NCBI GenBank assembly: GCA_001830045.1
Contig: MIDA01000043.1
Location: forward strand, 1 to 49,202
Length of the DNA: 49,202 nt
Source: Tenericutes bacterium RIFOXYA12_FULL_35_10
Lineage (GTDB): Bacteria > Bacillota_I > Bacilli_A > Acholeplasmatales > Acholeplasmataceae
Direction: 5' to 3'
Position 1 is the first letter of the stretch, and every line of letters starts with the position of its first letter. The notes beneath the pieces were generated by a model. It saw only the letters and a list, made by a program, of their open reading frames with translations, did no database searches and was not told the origin of the DNA. Below are positions 41,170-49,202 of the stretch, piece by piece. The position numbers and the translations under genes are program-made.

Positions 41170-42144
41170 ATGTATCTAAAAAAGTTGATTCATCCAGAAT
41201 TTTATCAAGGACATAAAAAGAAGAAAAACTATTTTGAAGGTTGGTATTATAAACTCGTCAGTTTTGATGAGCACTATACGATTGCACTCATTCCAGGTGT
41301 AAGTAAGAATGAAAAAGACCCTCACGCTTTTATTCAACTCTTCGTCTCTGAAACGAAACACGAACATGTCAAACTACAGACCTTTTATTTTCGTTACGAT
41401 TTAACTGAGTTTCTTTTTAGTCATGATCGTTTTAACGTTCAAATTGGACCTAATTACTTTTCTAAAGAAAAACTTCATATCAATCTTAAAAATGATAAAA
41501 TTCATCTCTATGGAACATTACAAATCAAAGATATAACACCCATCAAAAAGAAGCTTCTCATGCCAAATATCATGGGCTTTTTTGGATACTTCAATTTTAT
41601 GGAATGTTACCATGGCGTTGTCAGTATGAACCATACGTTTGAAGGATCACTTCAATACAATCAAACCATCATTAACTTTGATCATGCCAAAGGATATATT
41701 GAAAAAGACTGGGGTAAATCATTTCCTAGAGCTTATGTATGGATACAATCAAATCATTTTAAAAACCCTCAAACATCCATCATGTTCTCCTATGCAGATA
41801 TTCCATTCTTAGGTTTCTATTTTAAAGGATTAATTGCAAACCTTCATGTAGATGGAAAAGAATATCGGTTCGCAACGTACAATTTTGCAAAAGTAAAAAA
41901 AGAAGTGATCGAACCAAAGAAAGTCTTTTATACACTAAAAAAAGGACAATATACGTTAGAAATTACCGCAGAATCTGAAACAGAAACCTCATTAGCTTCA
42001 CCACGAAATGGTCAAATGATTGAATCCATCAAAGAGGGGTTATCTGGTCGGGTATCCATAAAACTCTTTAAACATCAAAAACTCATTTATGAAGATTGTG
42101 GTCATCATGCGGGTATCGAAATTATGAAACCACATCACTTTTAA
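41170..42144 (+). CDS. Tocopherol cyclase (VTE1)-family protein
   Basis: A 324-residue lipocalin-like protein with the tocopherol cyclase family pattern: HPEFYQG...KKKNYFEGWYYKLVSFDEHYTIALIPGVS, HAFIQLFV, IMGFFGYFNFMECYHGVVSMNH and KGYIEKDWGKSFPRAYVWIQSNHF. In plants and cyanobacteria VTE1 closes the chromanol ring of tocopherols. Bacteria outside that group have homologues of unknown function, and no tocopherol head-group genes are seen here, so a related cyclic or lipophilic isoprenoid is more likely than vitamin E. ATG 41170 has AAGGTGATAAC upstream. It follows heliorhodopsin by 50 bases across a hairpin. Confidence 0.88.
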   Translation: MYLKKLIHPEFYQGHKKKKNYFEGWYYKLVSFDEHYTIALIPGVSKNEKDPHAFIQLFVSETKHEHVKLQTFYFRYDLTEFLFSHDRFNVQIGPNYFSKEKLHINLKNDKIHLYGTLQIKDITPIKKKLLMPNIMGFFGYFNFMECYHGVVSMNHTFEGSLQYNQTIINFDHAKGYIEKDWGKSFPRAYVWIQSNHFKNPQTSIMFSYADIPFLGFYFKGLIANLHVDGKEYRFATYNFAKVKKEVIEPKKVFYTLKKGQYTLEITAESETETSLASPRNGQMIESIKEGLSGRVSIKLFKHQKLIYEDCGHHAGIEIMKPHHF

Positions 42145-42185
42145 TTTTTTATTCATTTTGATACACTCATACTTGAGGTGAAACA

Positions 42186-43367
42186 ATGAACGAACATCAA
42201 CACGTATCTTGGAAAACATTTTTAAAAGATGTCTTAATTTGTTCTTTGGGTGCTTATGGTGGACCTGAAGCGCATTATGGTGTTTTCACAGATCAAATGA
42301 TTACCAAAAAACATTATCTGACTGAAGAAGAGTTAACTGAACTCATTGCTTTAACTGCAATCGTCCCTGGTCCAAGTAGTACACAGACCATTGTAGCAAT
42401 CGGTTATAAAGTAGGTGGACCATGGTTAGCGCTATTAACGATGATTGTATGGGCACTGCCCGTTGTTATCTTAATGACCGCATTATCATTTATGTATCAA
42501 ATCCTTGAGAGATTTAATGTGGGCAGCGAGGGATTAAGATTAATCGCCCCCATGGCAGTTGGATTTATCTTTATTGCTGCATTTCGCATCGGAAAAAAAG
42601 TCGTCAAAGACCTATTAACGCTTTTAATCTTTTTAGTTGCTGGTATTACGACTTACTTTTTTAGATTTGCATGGGTGTTTCCACTCCTACTTTTTCTCGG
42701 TGGTTTAACTTATGTTTTTCTTTCAAAAGAAAAAGATTTGTGGCATAAGATAACCATCAAACCCCCATATCGTTATTTAATTGCCTTTTTCGTACTGTTG
42801 GTCTTATCACTTGTTTTACTCTTTGCAGTCAATCATCCGACAATCTTTTTATTTGAACGTTTCTTCCAATACGGTTATCTCATTATCGGTGGCGGTCAGG
42901 TGGTTGTCCCCTATATGTTTACGGATCTTGTAGAAACGTATGGTTTTATGACAAGCCAAGAATTTTTAACTGGATTTGGATTAGTTCAAGGTTTGCCTGG
43001 TCCCATGTTTAGCTTCTCGGCTTATGCAGGTGGTATGGCAACACGATCTTTATCACCATTCTTACAAGCATTCACCGGAATCTTAAGTGCGATTGCTATT
43101 TTTACACCAGGTATCCTACTTATTTATTTTATCTATCCCATATGGATTCAACTGAAAACCATCAAAGGCATTAGGGTTGCGATTAAAGGTATTACGGTGG
43201 TTGCTGCTGGATTGATTGCATCTGCAGGTGTTGTTCTTTTAAGAGAAAGCGGATTCGGACTTGAGAATGTGATCGTTTTAATCCTAACTTCAATTCTTTT
43301 ACTCACAAAGAAGATTCCTGCACCACTCATTGTTTTACTTGTCATCGTCATCGGTTTTATCCTCTAA
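42186..43367 (+). CDS. chrA: ChrA-family chromate transporter
   Basis: A 393-residue two-half chromate transporter-family membrane protein (~10-12 helices). The N-terminal half has GAYGGPEAHYGVFTDQMI and ALTAIVPGPSSTQTIVAIGYKVGG; the C-terminal half repeats the pattern with IGGGQVVVPYM and FGLVQGLPGPMFSFSAYAGG. Characterised members export chromate; many homologues have untested substrates. ATG 42186 has GAGGTG upstream, 41 bases after the tocopherol-cyclase-like gene, so it may be co-transcribed with heliorhodopsin. Its link to the light genes is unclear. Confidence 0.9.
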   Translation: MNEHQHVSWKTFLKDVLICSLGAYGGPEAHYGVFTDQMITKKHYLTEEELTELIALTAIVPGPSSTQTIVAIGYKVGGPWLALLTMIVWALPVVILMTALSFMYQILERFNVGSEGLRLIAPMAVGFIFIAAFRIGKKVVKDLLTLLIFLVAGITTYFFRFAWVFPLLLFLGGLTYVFLSKEKDLWHKITIKPPYRYLIAFFVLLVLSLVLLFAVNHPTIFLFERFFQYGYLIIGGGQVVVPYMFTDLVETYGFMTSQEFLTGFGLVQGLPGPMFSFSAYAGGMATRSLSPFLQAFTGILSAIAIFTPGILLIYFIYPIWIQLKTIKGIRVAIKGITVVAAGLIASAGVVLLRESGFGLENVIVLILTSILLLTKKIPAPLIVLLVIVIGFIL

Positions 43368-43388
43368 TATAATCGTTAAAACTCATCA

Positions 43389-43423
43389 AAAAAAGCTTAG
43401 GGAGTTATTTCCTAAGCTTTTTT
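43389..43423. terminator. Bidirectional terminator between chrA and tetR
   Basis: A 13-bp perfect stem, AAAAAAGCTTAGG with CCTAAGCTTTTTT, 9-base loop, usable by both convergent genes. The tetR stop lies in the hairpin. Confidence 0.9.
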
Positions 43424-44031
43424 ACATAAATAGAAGAAAATTGTTTAACGTGTTCACTCACAACGTGCAATGCATACGTTTTGTCGCTATCTTTTTGACT
43501 AAATTGATTCATCATTAGAAAAATAGGGCCATAGAAATGATAAGCCATAATCAACGGATCGCAAGCAATAAAAACATCTTTAGCCATCATATCTTTAAAC
43601 AGAGAAGATTCAAATGTTAACGCACCTTGAATAAAGAAATCTTGAAATGCTTTGTTGGCTTTTTCATTTCTAAACTGCTCAATGGTTAATAATTTACGAT
43701 ACTTGACTGCAAAATCATCCTCGATCATAAAAAGTAACATTTTCTGGGCGATTGCGATTAAAGCTTCCGTTGTTACGAATACATATGCACCCACAACATC
43801 CTCCATACTACCTTGTGGCACCTGATTTTGTACTGCCATCTTATGATATCGTTCAGTCATCGCATCCATCAAGCTGTTAAAAATATCTTCTTTACTCGCA
43901 AAATGATTGTAGAGTGACGGTGCTTGGATACCAACTGCTTTTGCAATATCACGCATAGATACGCCTTCGTAACCTTGTTCTGAGAAAAGATTAAGTGCTT
44001 CATTTAAAATGATGTCCTTTGTATTTTCCAT
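43405..44031 (-). CDS. TetR-family repressor
   Basis: A 208-residue regulator with the TetR N-terminal helix-turn-helix (ILNEALNLFSEQGYEGVSMRDIAKAVGIQAPSLYNHFASKEDIFNSLM) and a C-terminal ligand domain of its own. Its ATG directly follows the stop of the flavodoxin-like gene (TAA-ATG). Two palindromes of TetR type lie in the operon promoter, so it most likely represses its own operon. The ligand is unknown; the linked flavin reductase suggests an electrophile, quinone or drug. Confidence 0.92.
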   Translation of the reverse strand: MENTKDIILNEALNLFSEQGYEGVSMRDIAKAVGIQAPSLYNHFASKEDIFNSLMDAMTERYHKMAVQNQVPQGSMEDVVGAYVFVTTEALIAIAQKMLLFMIEDDFAVKYRKLLTIEQFRNEKANKAFQDFFIQGALTFESSLFKDMMAKDVFIACDPLIMAYHFYGPIFLMMNQFSQKDSDKTYALHVVSEHVKQFSSIYVKKLRK

Positions 44032-44739
44032 TTATACCCTCCATGGTTTATGTTTGTTTAGCCAACCACGTTGCTCCCAGTGTGATTTATCTATAGGATT
44101 CCATGTATTTGTCTTATGCATCATCGACATTAATGTGAAAAGTGCCTTTGATAAAAAACGTGGTTTAACATGATTAACTTTCTTTAAAATACGAGAAGCT
44201 AATCTATCTGTATCTAAAATAATACCTTGTTTAATCTTATCTGATACTTCACTAAAACTTTTGGCTTGAACTAATACGGGTAAACGATATGTCTTGCCAA
44301 TTCCCCACCAAAACATTTGTTTTTTAATCGTCTTAGTAACATTTTTAGCACCTGCACCAGCAGCTGTTGAAATAGCAACACCTATTTTTTTAAACATGAT
44401 TCCTTGAGGACGATGTGTCATATACATATAACCCAGATGATCAAAAAGTGTTTTTAGTTGTCCCGACATCTCAAGGCAATACGTTGGTGAATCGATGATA
44501 ATAACATCTGAACTGATCATTGCATCGACAATAGGTTTAACCTGACTCGCATGTGGACAAAAGGATTCTCCTTTGTAGATACAACTAAAGCAGCCGACAC
44601 AAAACTGCGGACCTTGTTGTGGCAATGAAAACGTATGAATAATATCTGAATCATTTAATGCTAACTTCTTTGTAAGTTCCTCTGTAACATGGTAGGTACT
44701 ACCTTTGTGCATTTGACCGTGAATAACTGTGATTTCCAT
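44032..44739 (-). CDS. Flavodoxin-like NAD(P)H-dependent FMN reductase
   Basis: A 235-residue protein of the flavodoxin-like/NADPH-dependent FMN reductase fold. The N-terminal phosphate-binding loop is HGQMHKGSTYHVTEEL, followed by a Cys-rich CVGCFSCIYKGESFC and the flavin-contact region DVIIIDSPTYCLEMSGQLKTLFDHLGYMY. Four closely spaced Cys could bind a metal or be redox active, as in the iron-sulfur flavoprotein-like group. The C-terminal ~50 residues are an extension. Middle gene of the TetR-controlled operon; possible role in reducing quinones, nitro compounds or other electrophiles (inference). Confidence 0.82.
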   Translation of the reverse strand: MEITVIHGQMHKGSTYHVTEELTKKLALNDSDIIHTFSLPQQGPQFCVGCFSCIYKGESFCPHASQVKPIVDAMISSDVIIIDSPTYCLEMSGQLKTLFDHLGYMYMTHRPQGIMFKKIGVAISTAAGAGAKNVTKTIKKQMFWWGIGKTYRLPVLVQAKSFSEVSDKIKQGIILDTDRLASRILKKVNHVKPRFLSKALFTLMSMMHKTNTWNPIDKSHWEQRGWLNKHKPWRV

Positions 44740-44758
44740 AATTAACCTCTTAACATAA

Positions 44759-45157
44759 TCATATCATCGAAAACTCAATGATACATATTTTAGCGATGAT
44801 GATGATTGCAAGAATGACAAACATCCATTTCATGTAACTTTGCTTGCGTATAACTAATGCAGATAAAACTGTAAGCATGTTGATACCACCTAAGATCATG
44901 CAAACTGTTGATTGAAATGAATCAGCTGCAAACACACCCGGTGTAACTGAATCATCTGTGAGTGCCATCACGGATAAATAGTATGCATCTCTATATGCAA
45001 CTACGATACATAAGAATAACCCAAATGACCATAACAGAAATAATCTTCTTCCCCAATGTTTGACATCTTGACGATGCTTGAATGTCAGAAAGATCCCAAG
45101 TAGCAGTAAGACAATTAAGCCATACGATAAAGCCTTTAAACCCCATTCCATAATCAT
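44759..45157 (-). CDS. Four-helix membrane protein of unknown function
   Basis: A 132-residue hydrophobic protein with helices around residues 8-25, 38-55, 85-103 and 109-130. I do not recognise the family. ATG 45157 has AAGGGGA just upstream; a second ATG at 45151 is possible. First gene of the operon with the flavodoxin-like reductase and TetR, and directly under the two-palindrome promoter. It may be a membrane partner of the reductase or unrelated to it. Confidence 0.75.
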   Translation of the reverse strand: MIMEWGLKALSYGLIVLLLLGIFLTFKHRQDVKHWGRRLFLLWSFGLFLCIVVAYRDAYYLSVMALTDDSVTPGVFAADSFQSTVCMILGGINMLTVLSALVIRKQSYMKWMFVILAIIIIAKICIIEFSMI

Positions 45158-45169
45158 ATTTCCCCTTTG

Positions 45170-45216
45170 CTAACGATTGTTAGTTTTATTGTAACTAACG
45201 ACCGTTAGTTTGTCAA
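45170..45216 (-). promoter_or_regulatory. TetR-type operator pair on a consensus promoter
   Basis: On the minus strand TTGACA (45211-45216), 17 bases, TACAAT (45188-45193). ACTAACGACCGTTAGT (45194-45209) fills the spacer exactly, and CTAACGATTGTTAG (45170-45183) lies just downstream of the -10; the centres are 25 bp apart. Repression by the operon's own TetR protein is the natural reading. Confidence 0.85.
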
Positions 45217-45249
45217 GCGGTTTTATGTATTTTCTTATGGATAAAAAAA

Positions 45250-45268
45250 TAGCTTATAATATAAGCTA
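45250..45268 (-). terminator. Terminator after arcC
   Basis: TAGCTTAT (45250-45257) pairs with ATAAGCTA (45261-45268), 3-base loop, followed by seven T on the minus strand. Confidence 0.75.
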
Positions 45269-45300
45269 AATTTTAAATTTTTAATGATGATTTACATCTG

Positions 45301-46218
45301 CTATGGATGAATAACAGTTCCACTCTTTTGTTTAAATGCTTCTACCGCTTTTTCTAAAGCAGCAATCACAGCAGGTCTTCCTGTAGCTTTCACGAATGAC
45401 ATACATGCTTCAATCTTAGGAAGCATCGAACCCTTTTTAAAATGTGATCCTTTTAAGTAGTCTTCTAACTCAGCTAATGTAACGGATGTGAGTGCTTTTT
45501 GTTCTGGCGTATTGTAGTTGATAAATACATGTTCAACTGCTGTTAAAATAATAAGTTCATCTGCACCCACAATTTCTGCAATTTTAGCACTTGCAAAATC
45601 TTTATCAATGACTGCATCGATTCCAACAAGCTTTCCATCTTTTTCGATGACAGGAATACCACCACCACCTGCAGCAATCACAATCTGTTTTTCATTTAAA
45701 AGCGTTAAAATACTTTCTTTTTCAATGACATCGATTGGTTTTGGAGAGGCAATCACTCTTCTATACCCTCTACCAGCATCTTCAACCATGTTATAACCCA
45801 TGTCACGCTCAAGTTTTTTTGCATCTTCTTCACTATAAAAACTTCCAATCGGTTTTGTCGGATGTAGGAACGCAGGATCCTTTTCATCCACTAAAACTTG
45901 TGTTACAACCGTTGAAATCGGACGTTTGATCTGTCTTTCTCGCATAATGTTTTGAATGGCATTTTGAATGTGATAACCAATATAACCTTGACTCATCGCA
46001 CCACATTCTGCAAAAGGCATCAAAGGTGTTGATGTCGATTCTTGAAAAGCGAGATTAATCATACCCACTTGTGGACCATTACCGTGAACAATCACGATAT
46101 CGTGATTCATTTCAATCAGTGGATAAATCGCAAGTGCGACATGTTTTAATAATCTTTTTTGTTCTTCAGCATTATTACCTAAAGCATTTCCCCCAAGTGA
46201 AATGACATATCTAGACAT
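45301..46218 (-). CDS. arcC: Carbamate kinase
   Basis: A 305-residue amino-acid-kinase-fold enzyme that makes ATP from carbamoyl phosphate and ADP, the last step of arginine fermentation. Motifs: ISLGGNAL at the N-terminus, [30 protein letters not shown] and GSMLPKIEA. It overlaps the argF end by 8 bases and is last in alr-arcA-argF-arcC. Confidence 0.95.
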   Translation of the reverse strand: MSRYVISLGGNALGNNAEEQKRLLKHVALAIYPLIEMNHDIVIVHGNGPQVGMINLAFQESTSTPLMPFAECGAMSQGYIGYHIQNAIQNIMRERQIKRPISTVVTQVLVDEKDPAFLHPTKPIGSFYSEEDAKKLERDMGYNMVEDAGRGYRRVIASPKPIDVIEKESILTLLNEKQIVIAAGGGGIPVIEKDGKLVGIDAVIDKDFASAKIAEIVGADELIILTAVEHVFINYNTPEQKALTSVTLAELEDYLKGSHFKKGSMLPKIEACMSFVKATGRPAVIAALEKAVEAFKQKSGTVIHP

Positions 46219-47230
46219 TGGGACCTCCTAAACTTGCATACATCACAGCTTTAATCGTATGCATACGGTTTTCAGCTTCATCAAAGACAACGCTTTGATT
46301 GGATTCAATCACTTCATCTGTCACTTCTAATGAACCACCACTCACGTTGGTATAACGCTTACCAAAGGTTTGTGCAATCTCTTTACCAACTTCGGTATCC
46401 ATACCATGAAATGCGGGTAGACAGTGCATGAAAATGGCTTTTTTATCTGCAAGTTTCATCAATTTTTGATTGACTTGGTAGGGATGGAGTTCTTCAATGC
46501 GTGATTCCCAAACTTCTTTAGGTTCACCCATCGATACCCAAACATCGGTATAAAGAACGTGTGCATCTTTCGCACCTACCTCAGGATCTTCAGTAAATCT
46601 TAAGCTCGCTCCTGTCGATTTAGCGATCTCTTGACACTTCTTAATTAAGTTTTCATTTGGCCATAAATGTTTAGGTGCACATGCTGTAAAATGCATACCC
46701 ATTTTGGCAGCACCAATCATGAGTGAATTACCCATGTTATTTCTAGCATCACCAAAATAAGTAAAATGAATGCCTTTTAAATAACCAAACTTTTCTTCAA
46801 TCGTTAAAAAGTCAGCTAAGATTTGCGTTGGATGATATAAATCGGTTAATCCATTCCACACGGGAACACCACTAAATTCAGCAAGTAGTTCAACATCGGT
46901 TTGTAAATATCCTCTAAACTCAATACCATCATACATTCTACCTAAGACACGTGCTGTATCTTTAACTGATTCTTTTTTACCCATTTGTGATCCTGTAGGT
47001 CCGATATAGGTTACACCCATACCCAAATCCATCGCACCAACTTCAAAAGCACAACGTGTTCTGGTTGAATCTTTTTGAAACAACAAAACTACATTCTTGT
47101 CAGGGAAAAGTTGATGACTAATCCCTTTTTCTTTTTGATCTTTTAAATGCTTTGCTAGTTTAATTAAATACTGAATTTCTTCACTTGAATAATCAAGCAG
47201 TGTTAATAAGTGTCTTCCTTTTAAGTTCAT
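46211..47230 (-). CDS. argF: Ornithine carbamoyltransferase (catabolic)
   Basis: A 339-residue transcarbamoylase that converts citrulline and phosphate to ornithine and carbamoyl phosphate in this pathway. The carbamoyl phosphate motif STRTRCAFE and the HCLPAFH motif are present. The context between arginine deiminase and carbamate kinase indicates the catabolic form (often called arcB). ATG 47230 has AGGGAG upstream, 10 bases after the arcA stop. Confidence 0.94.
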   Translation of the reverse strand: MNLKGRHLLTLLDYSSEEIQYLIKLAKHLKDQKEKGISHQLFPDKNVVLLFQKDSTRTRCAFEVGAMDLGMGVTYIGPTGSQMGKKESVKDTARVLGRMYDGIEFRGYLQTDVELLAEFSGVPVWNGLTDLYHPTQILADFLTIEEKFGYLKGIHFTYFGDARNNMGNSLMIGAAKMGMHFTACAPKHLWPNENLIKKCQEIAKSTGASLRFTEDPEVGAKDAHVLYTDVWVSMGEPKEVWESRIEELHPYQVNQKLMKLADKKAIFMHCLPAFHGMDTEVGKEIAQTFGKRYTNVSGGSLEVTDEVIESNQSVVFDEAENRMHTIKAVMYASLGGPNV

Positions 47231-47240
47231 ACATTTCTCC

Positions 47241-48455
47241 CTATTCTATGTCTTCTCTTTCTAGTGGCATACTCATACATCTGGGACCTCCACGTCCTCT
47301 TGATAATTCACTTGATTCAATTTCTAAAACAGTAATGCCCGCATCGCTAAGCATTTGGTTTGTGACATGGTTTCTGTCATAAACAATGACTTTACCAGGT
47401 GCGATTGCAAGTGTATTCGCACCATCATTCCATTGTTCTCTCACTGAAGTAATCTGATCTTTACCACCACAACGAATGAGTGTAATTGGTCTTTTCAAAT
47501 GTTTCTCTAAAACAGTCTCTAAGCTTGTCACAACCTTCGTGATCGAAAAACGTTGTTCATTCTTTTCGATTTCAAAAACAGTTAAAATATTTTCAATACC
47601 TGGATGAATCGTGAATGTTCCATAGTCCACTTGTGTAAACACGGTATCCAAATGCATAAACGCACGACTCTTTGGAATATTAAACGCTAATACTGTATGG
47701 AAATCTTTGGATACTTCAAAAAGTCTTTCTGCAAAGAATTCAATCGCTCTAGGATCTGTTCTTGATGAGATGCCCATCGCAACAACACCTTTAGAAAGCA
47801 CTAAAATATCGCCACCCTCCAAGGGATAACGGTTTAATCGATGGTAAATATAAGGGATATGCTTACCCTGAAAACGTGGGTGATAATTGATCATATACTC
47901 TGCAAAAATGGTTTCCCGTTGTCTTGCTTGAGTACTCATTTTACTCATCGCAACCCCAAAGCCTACACTTGAAAAAGGATCACGTTGAAATAAAATATTG
48001 GGAATCGGATCTGTATAAAAAGGGTATTCATCTTCAAGCATATCCATGATTGAATTTTTATTAGGAATGACAACCTCATTGGTCCTAATGCCTTCAATCA
48101 TTTTTAAAATCATTTGTTTCGTTGGTTGACTAACTAAAAATTGATATAAAGCATTTTTAATCGTATGTGATTTAATCTTGGATTCTTCAATAAATGAGTT
48201 GATGAAACTAGACATCACCTCAGGATGTGCATCTAAGGCTTCAGTTACCATATCAACTAAATATAAAACTTCAACACCTTCTTTTCTGAGAGTATCTGCG
48301 AAAAGATCATGTTCTTCTTGTGCAACTTTTAAATAAGGAATATCATCGAAAAGTAGTTTCTCTAAAACATCTGGTGTTAAGTTTTCTAACTCTTTACCAG
48401 GTCGATGAAGGAGCACTGTCTTTAATTTTCCAATTTCTGATGTAACTTTAATCAT
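47241..48455 (-). CDS. arcA: Arginine deiminase
   Basis: A 404-residue guanidine-modifying enzyme that hydrolyses arginine to citrulline and ammonia. It has the N-terminal [48 protein letters not shown] and the C-terminal catalytic Cys in [20 protein letters not shown] 48455 is one base after the alr stop, with GGGAGG upstream. The pathway yields one ATP per arginine, plus ammonia. No arginine-ornithine antiporter (arcD) is in the window. Confidence 0.96.
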   Translation of the reverse strand: MIKVTSEIGKLKTVLLHRPGKELENLTPDVLEKLLFDDIPYLKVAQEEHDLFADTLRKEGVEVLYLVDMVTEALDAHPEVMSSFINSFIEESKIKSHTIKNALYQFLVSQPTKQMILKMIEGIRTNEVVIPNKNSIMDMLEDEYPFYTDPIPNILFQRDPFSSVGFGVAMSKMSTQARQRETIFAEYMINYHPRFQGKHIPYIYHRLNRYPLEGGDILVLSKGVVAMGISSRTDPRAIEFFAERLFEVSKDFHTVLAFNIPKSRAFMHLDTVFTQVDYGTFTIHPGIENILTVFEIEKNEQRFSITKVVTSLETVLEKHLKRPITLIRCGGKDQITSVREQWNDGANTLAIAPGKVIVYDRNHVTNQMLSDAGITVLEIESSELSRGRGGPRCMSMPLEREDIE

Positions 48456-48456
48456 C

Positions 48457-49202
48457 TTATTCCTCCCTTCTTATGATGCGTGGTATCCGTTTACCCATAC
48501 CACAACAAACTTCATACGAAATCGTTGATAAGCGTTTCGCGACATCATCGATCGTGATTAACCCGCCAAATAAAGTGACTTCATCACCAACTTTAACAGA
48601 TTCATCTACTCTAATAAAACAAGCATCCATACAAATAATACCTACAGTTGGATAAAGTTTTTCATTAATTTCAACTTTACCTGTTTTATTTCTTCTAATC
48701 CAACCGTCAGCATAACCTATAGGAAGTACTGCAATATATTCTTCATCTTCAAACGCACGATATGTGCCACCGTAACCCACGGTTTCACCTAACTTTAACG
48801 TCTTAATTTCAACAACTTTCGTTTTTAAAGACATTACAGGACTTAGTCCTTTTTGGTCTTGATCAAGCGATAAACCATAGAGTGAAATTCCTAATCTAGC
48901 ATGTGTTGTATAGGTTAAATGATCTTCATATCGTAAGGTTGCAGATGAGTTTGACACATGAATCATTCTGGGGAGATATGGCAATTTTTTCATGAGTTTA
49001 TCCATCGCATCCACTTGATGAAAAAAGAGTTCATCCTGGCTGTTCGCGGTTGCGAAATGCGTGAAAATACCAACGAGTTCATGTTTTGTTTTCTTGATAT
49101 CTTTCATCCACGCAATGATCTTTATTTCATCTTCTAAACCATAGCGGTGCATACCTGTATCGATTTTTAAATGGAACTTCAGTGGCTGTTTATAAATGAG
49201 TA
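48457..49202 (-). CDS. alr: Alanine racemase, partial (N-terminus outside window)
   Basis: A PLP enzyme interconverting L- and D-alanine. The frame is open to the window's right edge; the first visible residues include KFHLKIDTGMHRYG, so the PLP-Lys region lies beyond the edge. Visible family parts are ARLGISLYG, the catalytic Tyr region GETVGYGGTYRA, LPIGYADGWIRR and VGIICMDACFIRVD; the usual MDQ is MDA here. It is the first visible gene of a unit with arcA-argF-arcC at one-base spacing. In a wall-less cell D-alanine would need another use; in a walled relative it would serve peptidoglycan. Confidence 0.92.
   Translation of the reverse strand, partial: LIYKQPLKFHLKIDTGMHRYGLEDEIKIIAWMKDIKKTKHELVGIFTHFATANSQDELFFHQVDAMDKLMKKLPYLPRMIHVSNSSATLRYEDHLTYTTHARLGISLYGLSLDQDQKGLSPVMSLKTKVVEIKTLKLGETVGYGGTYRAFEDEEYIAVLPIGYADGWIRRNKTGKVEINEKLYPTVGIICMDACFIRVDESVKVGDEVTLFGGLITIDDVAKRLSTISYEVCCGMGKRIPRIIRREE

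Overview
ORGANISM. The window is AT-rich and gene-dense, with mostly strong AGGAGG-type ribosome binding sites and many extended -10 promoters (TGnTATAAT). TGA is a stop and tryptophan is encoded by TGG, so the code is standard. Low GC, carotenoid genes, a pyruvate dehydrogenase operon and an arginine deiminase operon fit best with the Acholeplasma/Izemoplasma side of the Mollicutes or a close low-GC monoderm relative. This placement is inferred from gene content; no rRNA is present.

LAYOUT. (1) 1-8.9 kb is a copper-resistance cluster: a partial exported protein and a SHOCT protein leftward; csoR-cueP-copB rightward; copZ-like, copA and lgt leftward; then a permuted papain-like hydrolase. Two identical 17-bp CsoR-type operators control csoR and copZ. 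A different conserved 20-bp element precedes the -10 of the two outer leftward units. (2) 8.9-11.4 kb holds a YwaF-like membrane protein, then an intact IS1595-family element (perfect 23-bp inverted repeats, 8-bp poly-A target duplication) inserted in a decayed IS3-type orfA. (3) 11.4-12.7 kb has a candidate structured RNA with terminator, and tRNA-Thr(CGT) whose 5' end overlaps the 3' end of a diacylglycerol-kinase-like gene. (4) 12.7-15.3 kb has a CBS protein and three genes resembling an extracytosolic flavin-transfer set: an FMN-binding-like lipoprotein, a 60-residue membrane peptide with flavinylation-like motifs, and a ferric-reductase-like membrane protein. (5) 15.4-24 kb holds the pyruvate dehydrogenase operon (pdhA-pdhB-pdhC-lpd), arginine decarboxylase and agmatinase, and an MscS channel. 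(6) 24-27.7 kb has feoA-feoB-Cys-rich small protein (ferrous iron uptake) and a membrane diguanylate cyclase. (7) 27.8-34.7 kb is one gene for a 2286-residue lipoprotein with seven InlB-type repeats and five OB/Ig-like modules. (8) 34.8-43.4 kb is a light/isoprenoid island. Leftward operon: crtI, crtB, VTE5-like phytol/polyprenol kinase, VTE6-like DUF92 protein, class II photolyase. Rightward: heliorhodopsin, tocopherol-cyclase-like protein, ChrA transporter. (9) 43.4-45.2 kb is a TetR-controlled operon with a flavodoxin-like protein and a small membrane protein. (10) 45.3 kb to the end is alr-arcA-argF-arcC: alanine racemase (partial) heading the arginine deiminase pathway.

HOW IT FITS TOGETHER. 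The strongest candidate for an undescribed system is region 8. A retinal photoreceptor, carotenoid synthesis, two sequential isoprenoid-alcohol kinases, a tocopherol-cyclase homologue and photolyase are packed in two divergent units. This suggests light-linked membrane protection in which salvaged prenyl alcohols feed GGPP to CrtB/CrtI. The flavinylation-motif trio and the alternative-fold leader of the IS1595 transposase are further leads. All function calls rest on reading motifs and family resemblance; no database search was possible.
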